Of a DNA stretch of 20,007 nt, positions 1 through 6,123 are shown piece after piece. The position numbers and the translations under genes are program-made. Each line of letters opens with the position of its first letter. Positions within the stretch are counted from its first letter, which is position 1. The stretch is from NCBI GenBank assembly GCA_934163035.1, contig CAKPJX010000019.1:1-20007 (forward strand), given 5' to 3'. This DNA is from an uncultured Bacilli bacterium (GTDB lineage: Bacteria > Bacillota_I > Bacilli_A > RF39 > UBA660). The notes beneath the pieces are model-generated. The model worked only from the letters and a program-made list of their open reading frames with translations. It searched no databases and was not told where the DNA came from.

Positions 1-219
1 CCATTCCCTTACTAAATCCTTTCTATACATTATTACCAATATTATAAATAATACTATGTTAGAAAAGGAACTTAACAATACTGAAGTAGTACCATCAATA
101 TTTTTAATTTTAAATAACATTATTGGAATATACTGTAGATAGCTGCTAAAGAAAAATAAAAAGAAAACTATCAGCAATCTAATAAAATATTTCAACTCTT
201 TTTTAGTATTATCATTCAT
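1..219 (-). CDS. N-terminal part of a membrane protein, possibly CPBP-family intramembrane protease (partial)
   Basis: An uninterrupted reading frame of 73 codons runs on the minus strand from an ATG at 219 to the window edge, so the gene is cut. A GGTGA ribosome-binding site lies a few bases before the ATG. The visible part has a charged start (MNDNTKKELKYF), a strongly hydrophobic helix at about residues 12-30, a polar loop containing IDGTTSVLL, a second hydrophobic helix at about 50-64, then a basic-acidic stretch RKDLVREW. This helix-loop-helix followed by an RKDL-type linker is how many CPBP (Abi) proteases of low-GC Gram-positives begin, but the catalytic EExxxR motif would lie outside the window. 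The membrane location is clear; the family call is inferred. The gene is divergent from the next one. Confidence 0.5.
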   Translation of the reverse strand, partial: MNDNTKKELKYFIRLLIVFFLFFFSSYLQYIPIMLFKIKNIDGTTSVLLSSFSNIVLFIILVIMYRKDLVREW

Positions 220-281
220 AAAATCACCATAACAACCATATCATATTTTTAAAAGGAATAAAACAATTTCATGATAAAAAC

Positions 282-310
282 TTGAAAAAAATTAAAACTT
301 GTGATATAAT
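282..310 (+). promoter_or_regulatory. Sigma-A type promoter with extended -10
   Basis: TTGAAA (282-287) and TATAAT (305-310) are separated by exactly 17 bp, and TG at 302-303 makes an extended -10. This is the closest match to consensus in the window and drives the gene starting at 340. Confidence 0.8.
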
Positions 311-339
311 CAGTAGCACGCAAGGGAGGATGAATAAAA

Positions 340-1131
340 ATGACTTATAATAATATAAGTAAAATTTTAGGAGCAGTACACGAACCAATGAGTGAATATG
401 AGGCAACTTATATTGTTAACTGTATGATATATGGTGACTCATATTCTGATAAAAATATTATAGAATCAAGAATTAACCCAGACTATGTGCAACGGCTAGT
501 AGATGAGTTTTTAGAAAATACTAAGTCAATAGATGGAATATTAAGAGCAGAAACAGATAATAAAGACACAGGATTAGTTATTTTAAAGGGAGAAATACCA
601 ATATTCTATAAAGGAAGATTTTTAAGAGATCAATTTGATAATGAAGCAATGATTAGCTTATTACATGCTAATCCAGGCAGAGGAACAGAAAAAATATTTG
701 AAGATCGTGTTGTAACAAGAAATTATATAGTTGGAGAAAATGGATTATATGAAAATAATAATGCATATACTAGTTTTATTGATTCAGTAAGAAAATTAGA
801 AGATCCAAGTTTAGATGAAGTTGATTTACAATACTACTATTATCCTAATTCAAATCATAATATTAGATGCTTTATAGATAGAGGATTAGGTTATAGGACA
901 GTTGAAGAAAGACTGGAAGATAATAAATCAAAAGTTCAAGAATTTTGCTTTGATCAGAAAAAATTTAGTATTCCAAGACTTCAAGTCATACAGTCAAAAT
1001 ATGGAACTTGCTTAACCAATAAAGAATTATATGATGAAGTGTACTCACCAATGCCATTAGCCCTACCTACAATTAGAGATAATCGCAACAGACGGTTAAA
1101 ACCAGATTCAAAAGTTTATCAAAAATACTAG
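340..1131 (+). CDS. Unrecognised cytosolic protein, 263 aa
   Basis: The frame starts at an ATG preceded by a strong AAGGGAGG site (322-329) and a near-perfect promoter, so it is very probably expressed. I do not recognise the family. No signal peptide, membrane helix or obvious nucleotide-binding motif is visible. The protein is mixed charge and rich in Asn, Tyr, Asp and Glu, with a YYYYPNSNHN patch near residue 166 and a basic C-terminal tail (RDNRNRRLKPDSK). The composition resembles a soluble, folded protein. It stands alone: the gene before is divergent, and rpsO has its own promoter whose -35 overlaps this stop codon. No function can be proposed from the sequence. Confidence 0.85.
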   Translation: MTYNNISKILGAVHEPMSEYEATYIVNCMIYGDSYSDKNIIESRINPDYVQRLVDEFLENTKSIDGILRAETDNKDTGLVILKGEIPIFYKGRFLRDQFDNEAMISLLHANPGRGTEKIFEDRVVTRNYIVGENGLYENNNAYTSFIDSVRKLEDPSLDEVDLQYYYYPNSNHNIRCFIDRGLGYRTVEERLEDNKSKVQEFCFDQKKFSIPRLQVIQSKYGTCLTNKELYDEVYSPMPLALPTIRDNRNRRLKPDSKVYQKY

Positions 1132-1157
1132 ACAAATATTATAAATTCTAGTATATT
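1129..1157 (+). promoter_or_regulatory. Probable rpsO promoter
   Basis: TAGACA (1129-1134) overlaps the preceding stop codon and is followed after 17 bp by TATATT (1152-1157). Transcription from about 1164 would give a leader of some 78 nt before rpsO. An inverted repeat, ATACTAG (1125-1131) and CTAGTAT (1148-1154), brackets the promoter and may be coincidental. Confidence 0.5.
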
Positions 1158-1241
1158 ATATGTGTTGCCACTTCTAGGTTCAAAGAATTTCCGACTTTTT
1201 ACTTAGTTATGGTGAATTAATAAAGAAAGGAAGTGTTAAAG

Positions 1242-1511
1242 ATGGCTTTAACAAAAGAAGAAAAGCAAAAAATAATTAAAGAGTTTGCAAGAAATGAAAA
1301 AGATACAGGTGGTACTGAAGTACAAATAGCAATACTTACAAAAGAAATCAATAATTTGTCTGAACACTTAAAAGTTCATATCCATGATTATCATTCAAAT
1401 AGAGGCCTTTTAAGAAAAGTTGGACAAAGAAGAAACTTACTACAATATCTTGCAAAAAAAGATATTCAAAGTTATAGAGAAGTAATAAAAAAATTAGGAT
1501 TAAGAAAGTAG
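1242..1511 (+). CDS. rpsO: 30S ribosomal protein S15
   Basis: The 89-residue product (from MALTKEEKQ) is the usual S15 length and carries the family signature region LKVHIHDYHSNRGLLRKVGQRRNLLQYL at about residues 45-72, including the conserved HxxDxHxxRGL pattern. S15 binds the central domain of 16S rRNA early in small-subunit assembly. I chose the ATG at 1242 because AGGAAG (1228-1233) sits 8 bp before it; a frame extension to GTG 1233 would start inside that site. It is the first gene of the widely conserved rpsO-pnp pair. The leader of about 78 nt is long enough for autoregulation by S15, which is known in several bacteria. Confidence 0.97.
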   Translation: MALTKEEKQKIIKEFARNEKDTGGTEVQIAILTKEINNLSEHLKVHIHDYHSNRGLLRKVGQRRNLLQYLAKKDIQSYREVIKKLGLRK

Positions 1512-1542
1512 ACACTTATTTTAGGTGTCTTATTTTCTTTTT
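1511..1542 (+). terminator. Weak intrinsic terminator or processing hairpin between rpsO and pnp
   Basis: A 7-bp stem, GACACTT (1511-1517) with AGGTGTC (1523-1529), has a 5-base loop and is followed by a T-rich stretch interrupted by A and C (1530-1542). It starts at the last base of the rpsO stop codon. It probably gives partial termination or an mRNA processing point, as is usual between these genes. Confidence 0.6.
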
Positions 1543-1556
1543 AGAAAGGTAGTTAT

Positions 1557-3743
1557 ATGAGAAAGAAAAAGTATGAATTAAACTTTCATGGTAGAAAAAT
1601 AGTAGTAGAACATGGAGAATATGCTAAACAAGCAGATGGAGCTGTTTTAGTTAGATATAATGATACAGTAATTTTAACTGCAACAGTAGTTAGTAAAAAC
1701 GTAAACTTATTATCTGATTTTTTCCCACTTACTATAAATTACCAAGAAAAACTATATTCTGTTGGTAAAATACCAGGAGGATTTATTAAAAGGGAAGGAA
1801 GGCCAAGTGAAGCTGCAACACTAGCAGCAAGAATGATCGATCGTCCTATGCGTCCATTATTCCCTGAAGATTTTAAAAATGAAGTACAAGTAACATCAAT
1901 AGTTTTATCTGTTGACCAAGAATGCTCACCAGAGTTAACTGCAATGTTTGCATCATCTCTAGCAACATGTATTTCTAAAGTTCCATTTAATGGTCCAATA
2001 GCTGGAGTAAAAGTAGGTAGAGTAAATGGTAAATTTATTATCAACCCAACTCCAGAACAACTAGAAAATTCTGAATTAGAGTTAACAGTTGCTGGTACTA
2101 AAGATGCTATTAACATGGTAGAATCAAGTGCTAAACAAGTATCAGAAGAAGTTATGCTAGAAGCTTTAATGTTTGGACATAAGGCTGTAAAAGAATTAAT
2201 TAAATTCCAAGAAAAAATCATCAAAGATATTGGTGAAGAAAAAATGGAATATGAAACATTAACTCCAGACGATGAAATGAGAAAAAGAATTGAGTCTCTA
2301 GCAACAAAGAAAATGGATAAAGCTCTACGTATTAAAGATAAATTAAAGATGTATACAGCAATAGATAATTTAAAAGAAGAAATAGTTGATCTATATACTA
2401 AAGAAAATGAAGATATCTTAAAAGAACAAGAATTAAAAGAATTACAAGTAAAAGTAAGAATGGTTCTAGGTGATATAGAATACAAACTATTTAGAAATAT
2501 TGTTGTTAATGAAAAAGTAAGAGCTGATGGTAGAAAGATGGATGAAATACGTAAGCTATCAACTGATATAGATATCTTACCTAGAACTCATGGTTCAGCA
2601 TCATTTACTAGGGGTCAAACTCAAGCCCTATCAACAACAACATTAGGTGCCTTAGGAGAACATCAAATTATTGATGGACTAAGTATGGAAGATCAAAAAA
2701 GATTTATGCTACACTACAATTTCCCACCATTCTCAGTTGGCGAGACAGGCCGTTATGGTGCACCAGGACGTCGTGAAATTGGACATGGTGCCCTAGGTGA
2801 AAAAGCTCTAGCTCAAGTTATACCATCAGAAGAAGAATTCCCATATACAATTCGTGTAGTATCTGAAATCTTAGAATCAAATGGTTCATCATCTCAAGCC
2901 TCAATTTGTGCTGGATGTATGTCCCTAATGGCTGCTGGAGTTCCAATTAAAGCCCCAGTTGCTGGTATTGCCATGGGATTAATAACTAATGAAGATAAAT
3001 ATACAATTCTAACAGATATTCAAGGTATGGAAGATCATCTTGGTGATATGGACTTTAAAGTTGCTGGTACAAAAGATGGTATTACAGCTTTACAAATGGA
3101 TATTAAAATAAAAGGTATAACAGAACAAATTTTAAAAGAAGCCCTAGCCCAAGCTAAAAAAGCTCGTCTAGAAATCTTAAAAGTAATAGAAAAACAAATT
3201 AAAGAACCACGTAAAGAAGTATCTAAGTATGCTCCAAAGATGGTTACATTCCAAGTTAATCCAAGTAAAATAAAAGAAATAATTGGTCGTGGTGGAGAAA
3301 CAATAACTAAAATAATTTGTGAAGCTTCTAACGTTACAGAAGTTACTAATGTAAATGCTGTAAAAGTAGATCTTGAAGACGATGGTCGTGTAATAATTTA
3401 TCATACTGATAAAGACATAATTGAAAAAACTCGTCAAATGATTGAAGACATAGTAAAAGAAGTAGAAGTAGGAAAAATATACAATGCTAAAGTTGTAAAA
3501 ATAGAAGACTTTGGATGCTTCGTCCAACTATGGCCAGGCTGTGAAGGTTTAGTTCATATATCACAACTAGCAAAAGATCATATAGCTAAAGTAGAAGATG
3601 CCGTTAAATTAGGCGATGAAATCCTAGTAAAAGCTTTAGGCCCTGACAAAAAAGGAAGACAAAACTTCTCAAGAAAAGATGCCATCTCATCACCTAAAGT
3701 TAAGGAAAAGAAAAAAGAAAAATCAAAAGAAAAAACTAAATAA
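1557..3743 (+). CDS. pnp: Polyribonucleotide nucleotidyltransferase (PNPase)
   Basis: The 728-residue product is a full-length PNPase, the phosphate-dependent 3'-to-5' exoribonuclease of RNA turnover. Two RNase PH domains (about 14-145 and 320-460) flank an all-helical region. The second core region carries GDMDFKVAGTKDG (about 495-507), with the metal-binding aspartates. A KH domain follows, with IIGRGGETITK near residue 575, then an S1 domain (about 625-695, VGKIYNAKVVKIEDFGCF). The last 25 residues are a lysine-glutamate tail. The ATG at 1557 has AAAGG (1545-1549) 7 bp upstream. It lies 45 bp after rpsO and probably receives read-through transcription from it; a strong terminator follows. 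Confidence 0.98.
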   Translation: MRKKKYELNFHGRKIVVEHGEYAKQADGAVLVRYNDTVILTATVVSKNVNLLSDFFPLTINYQEKLYSVGKIPGGFIKREGRPSEAATLAARMIDRPMRPLFPEDFKNEVQVTSIVLSVDQECSPELTAMFASSLATCISKVPFNGPIAGVKVGRVNGKFIINPTPEQLENSELELTVAGTKDAINMVESSAKQVSEEVMLEALMFGHKAVKELIKFQEKIIKDIGEEKMEYETLTPDDEMRKRIESLATKKMDKALRIKDKLKMYTAIDNLKEEIVDLYTKENEDILKEQELKELQVKVRMVLGDIEYKLFRNIVVNEKVRADGRKMDEIRKLSTDIDILPRTHGSASFTRGQTQALSTTTLGALGEHQIIDGLSMEDQKRFMLHYNFPPFSVGETGRYGAPGRREIGHGALGEKALAQVIPSEEEFPYTIRVVSEILESNGSSSQASICAGCMSLMAAGVPIKAPVAGIAMGLITNEDKYTILTDIQGMEDHLGDMDFKVAGTKDGITALQMDIKIKGITEQILKEALAQAKKARLEILKVIEKQIKEPRKEVSKYAPKMVTFQVNPSKIKEIIGRGGETITKIICEASNVTEVTNVNAVKVDLEDDGRVIIYHTDKDIIEKTRQMIEDIVKEVEVGKIYNAKVVKIEDFGCFVQLWPGCEGLVHISQLAKDHIAKVEDAVKLGDEILVKALGPDKKGRQNFSRKDAISSPKVKEKKKEKSKEKTK

Positions 3744-3746
3744 CTC

Positions 3747-3773
3747 AAAAGATTCAATTTTGAATCTTTTTTT
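3747..3773 (+). terminator. Rho-independent terminator after pnp
   Basis: A perfect 9-bp stem, AAAGATTCA (3748-3756) with TGAATCTTT (3761-3769), has a 4-base ATTT loop and a run of T to 3773. It lies directly after the pnp stop codon. Confidence 0.85.
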
Positions 3774-3797
3774 CATATACTTAAACAGGTGATATGT

Positions 3798-4655
3798 TTG
3801 AATAAGAAAAAAATCTTTCAAGCTGTTCTAGTAATAATGCTTTTAGCATTTAGTTTTTACTATACAGATAAATCAATAGAATTAATAAGAGAAATAGATC
3901 CCATTATGAAGAGGATAAAGCTAACTACTAGTAAATACACTATAAAACCAGTAGATGCCAAAATAGTAGGCAATAAAATAACTCCTGGTAAATCAGGCAA
4001 ACAAATAGACTATGATGAAAGTTATTCAAAGATGAAACAATATGGGAACTATAATGAAGCCTTGACTACCTTCAAAGAACTACAACCAACAGTATCTATA
4101 AATGATTATTATGATAAATTTGTAGTAGGTGGAAATAGTGAAAAAAAAAGTGTAGCTTTAGTATTCGAATTAAAAGATCAAAATAACCCCAATAATATTA
4201 TTTCTATTCTAAAAGATAAAAATACCAAAGCCACATTTTTTATAGATGGACTTTATTTAGAAAATAATCTTAATCTAATAAAAGAAATGACTCCGTATGA
4301 ATTAGAAATATTAAGTTATAATAATAGATATGAAGAAGTATATTTTAGAAGTTCACTAAATTATTTATCATCAATAACTAATGTATCTCCAAAATACTGT
4401 TATGCTACTTATGATCAAAAAGAAATAATAGAATTATGTTCTAAACTAAAGCTTCATACTATAGTGCCAACAATCCTAGCTAAAAACTATCCATACAAAG
4501 ATATTAAAGAGAAACTAACTAATGCTTCAATTGTATCTCTACCAATAAATCAATCAACAGAAATAGAACTACCAACTATCATAGATTACTTAAAACAAAG
4601 AGGTTTTACTCTTTTAACACTTGATGAATTATTAAGTGAAAATTTTGAAAAATAA
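3798..4655 (+). CDS. Secreted or membrane-anchored NodB-fold protein lacking deacetylase residues
   Basis: After a short basic start the protein has one hydrophobic helix (about residues 6-22), acting as an uncleaved anchor or signal peptide, so the rest is extracytoplasmic. The C-terminal half (from about residue 113, KSVALVFELKD, through NTKATFFIDG to the end, GFTLLTLDELL) follows the strand order of polysaccharide deacetylases. The metal-binding TFDD is replaced by VFEL, and the HxxxH motif that normally follows the FFxxG strand is replaced by ILSYNNRY. A catalytic deacetylase is therefore unlikely; glycan binding or scaffolding is possible. I chose TTG 3798 because AGGTG (3787-3791) lies 6 bp before it. 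GTG 3789 is in frame but overlaps that site. An A9 run (4141-4149) is in frame. Confidence 0.7.
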   Translation: MNKKKIFQAVLVIMLLAFSFYYTDKSIELIREIDPIMKRIKLTTSKYTIKPVDAKIVGNKITPGKSGKQIDYDESYSKMKQYGNYNEALTTFKELQPTVSINDYYDKFVVGGNSEKKSVALVFELKDQNNPNNIISILKDKNTKATFFIDGLYLENNLNLIKEMTPYELEILSYNNRYEEVYFRSSLNYLSSITNVSPKYCYATYDQKEIIELCSKLKLHTIVPTILAKNYPYKDIKEKLTNASIVSLPINQSTEIELPTIIDYLKQRGFTLLTLDELLSENFEK

Positions 4656-4688
4656 TTTAATCTTCATTTAATCTTCAATGTATATTAT
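4656..4688 (+). promoter_or_regulatory. Tandem 11-bp direct repeat and -10 upstream of htrA; probable response-regulator site
   Basis: TTTAATCTTCA occurs twice head to tail, perfectly, at 4656-4666 and 4667-4677. A -10 candidate (TATATT 4681-4686 or TATTAT 4683-4688) follows, with no good -35 box, as expected for an activator-dependent promoter. TTTAAT-N5-TTTAAT has the shape of OmpR/PhoB-family sites; the streptococcal CiaR site (TTTAAG-N5-TTTAAG) controls htrA. Which regulator acts here is inference. Confidence 0.55.
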
Positions 4689-4720
4689 TATCTTGCAAGT
4701 AGAAAGGAAGAGGAATTTAA

Positions 4721-5899
4721 ATGATTGAAAAAGAAATAAAATATAAAGATAAAAGAAAAAAGATATTAAAAATATTACTACCAATCTTAATAATAAGTGC
4801 ATGTCTATTTGGAAGATATTATACTAAAGGTTATATATTTAATGAATCAAAGAGTAATGAAACAGTTAAATTAAAGTATACAGACACTAATACTAAGGTA
4901 AATGATGATACTAAAAGTGGTACTTATATTACTGATGTCTCTGATGTTGTTGAAGAAGTTATGCCCTCAATTGTTGCGATAACTAGTAAGACATTAGTAT
5001 CTAGTGGTAGGTTTGGTCCAAGCTATTGGTCAGAAAACAGATATGCTGAAGGAGCAGGTTCTGGTATTATTATCAGTAATACAAGCGACGAGCTATTAAT
5101 GTTGACTAATAACCATGTGATAGAAAACGCCAAGGAATTAATAGTTCAGTTCATTAATGGTAAAACAGCGGAAGCAACGATAAAGGGAACTAATGTTGAA
5201 AAAGATGTTGCTGTAATAAGCGTAAAGTTATCTGATTTAGATAATGACACTAAGAATAACATAAAAGTAGCTACTTTAGGAGATAGTAAAAAATTAAAAG
5301 TAGGTAATGGTGTTATAGCTATAGGAAATGCCCTAGGTTATGGACAGTCTGTAACAACAGGAATTATTAGTGCCCTAGATAGAGAAGTAACAATTGATAA
5401 TAATACAAATAAAATGATTCAAATAGATGCCGCTATCAATGGAGGAAATAGTGGAGGAGCTCTATTAAATAGTAATGGAGAAGTAGTAGGAATTAACTCA
5501 GCTAAATACTCATCATCCTCATCTGATGAAGCAAGTGTTGAAGGAATGGGCTTTGCTATACCCATAACAGATATAAAAGATTTAATAAATGACTTAGCAA
5601 ATCAAAAAACTACAGAAAGTAATAGTGATAATATAACCCTAGGTATTACAGGATATATAGTAAATGTTGCTAATGAAAAAGGATTTTATATAGCTAGTAT
5701 AGAAAAAAATAGCTTAGCTAGTAAAAACAATTTACAAACATCATCAGTTATAATGAAAATAGATGATAAATCCATTGAATCAGTAGAAACAATATCTAAT
5801 GTATTAAAATCTAAATCAAAAGGAGATAAAATAAAATTAACTATTCTAAATATAAGTAATAAAGGATATGAACAACAAGAAATAACAATAAATTTATAA
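4721..5899 (+). CDS. htrA: HtrA/DegP-type membrane-anchored serine protease
   Basis: This 392-residue protein has a basic N-terminus, one transmembrane helix (about residues 16-30), a linker, a trypsin-like protease domain and one C-terminal PDZ domain (about 300-392). The triad is visible: His132 in TNNHVIE, Asp162 in KDVAVISV and Ser244 in NGGNSGGALL. Such proteases degrade misfolded exported proteins at the outer face of the membrane and are normally induced by envelope or secretion stress. The start ATG is preceded by AAAGGAAGAGG (4703-4713). Its own terminator follows. The tandem repeat in its promoter suggests two-component control. It lies next to genes for anchored surface proteins, which are typical clients of HtrA. 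Confidence 0.95.
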   Translation: MIEKEIKYKDKRKKILKILLPILIISACLFGRYYTKGYIFNESKSNETVKLKYTDTNTKVNDDTKSGTYITDVSDVVEEVMPSIVAITSKTLVSSGRFGPSYWSENRYAEGAGSGIIISNTSDELLMLTNNHVIENAKELIVQFINGKTAEATIKGTNVEKDVAVISVKLSDLDNDTKNNIKVATLGDSKKLKVGNGVIAIGNALGYGQSVTTGIISALDREVTIDNNTNKMIQIDAAINGGNSGGALLNSNGEVVGINSAKYSSSSSDEASVEGMGFAIPITDIKDLINDLANQKTTESNSDNITLGITGYIVNVANEKGFYIASIEKNSLASKNNLQTSSVIMKIDDKSIESVETISNVLKSKSKGDKIKLTILNISNKGYEQQEITINL

Positions 5900-5900
5900 G

Positions 5901-5929
5901 AGCCTTCATCATTAGATGAAAGCTTTTTT
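5901..5929 (+). terminator. Rho-independent terminator after htrA
   Basis: A 9-position stem (5902-5910 with 5915-5923, one C-A mismatch) and an ATTA loop are followed by six T (5924-5929). Confidence 0.8.
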
Positions 5930-5933
5930 GTAC

Positions 5934-6016
5934 ACTTTACACCATTAATATATTTTTATCTATGATAAGAAAAAATAGTATGATAAAATTTTAATGTAAA
6001 AGGAAGGTAAAAATAT
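5934..6016 (+). promoter_or_regulatory. Promoter and leader of the first surface-protein gene, duplicated upstream of the second
   Basis: This 83-bp segment aligns with 8633-8716 upstream of the paralogue. Shared blocks include ACTTTACA, ATATATTTTTATCTATGA and AGGTAAAAATAT just before the ATG. An extended -10, TGATAAAAT (5981-5989), corresponds to TGATACAAT (8680-8688) in the other copy. The ribosome-binding site AGGAAGG (6001-6007) serves the ATG at 6017. Confidence 0.6.
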
Positions 6017-6076
6017 ATGAAAAATGTAATGTTACCAATGTTAAAAATTAAAGTTGGGGGGGGTGTACTTTATTAA
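6017..6076 (+). other. Out-of-frame 5' end of the first surface-protein gene (19 codons, stops at 6074-6076)
   Basis: The ATG at 6017 has the same upstream sequence and ribosome-binding site as the intact paralogue start at 8717, and the first residues match (MKNVMLPMLKIKV against MKNTILMMSKIKV). After 13 codons the G8 run throws the frame, and a TAA stops translation at 6074. The sequence after the G run, read in the frame of the downstream gene, continues as TLLTSILIIS, identical to the paralogue. One inserted G or two deleted G would join the two frames. Confidence 0.8.
6056..6063 (+). repeat. Poly-G tract (G8), candidate phase-variation switch
   Basis: Eight consecutive G in very AT-rich DNA, inside the 5' coding region of a surface-protein gene. 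The paralogue has four G at the corresponding place. Frame arithmetic: 6, 9 or 12 G give the full-length protein; the observed 8 does not. Confidence 0.75.
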
Positions 6077-6123
6077 CTAGTATATTAATAATTAGTGTAC
6101 TAGGAGTATTACTTTTCTTAATT

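Noticed and set aside
1125..1154. Inverted repeat ATACTAG/CTAGTAT around the rpsO promoter as an operator
   Set aside because: Seven bases in AT-rich DNA with a 16-base spacer can occur by chance, and one arm is part of the preceding coding sequence.
1739..2485. Long minus-strand open frame inside pnp
   Set aside because: It is antisense to a complete PNPase and has no ribosome-binding site; it reflects codon bias of the real gene.
4141..4149. A9 run in the NodB-fold gene as a phase switch
   Set aside because: The frame is intact across it and A runs of this size are common in such AT-rich DNA; transcriptional slippage is possible but not supported.
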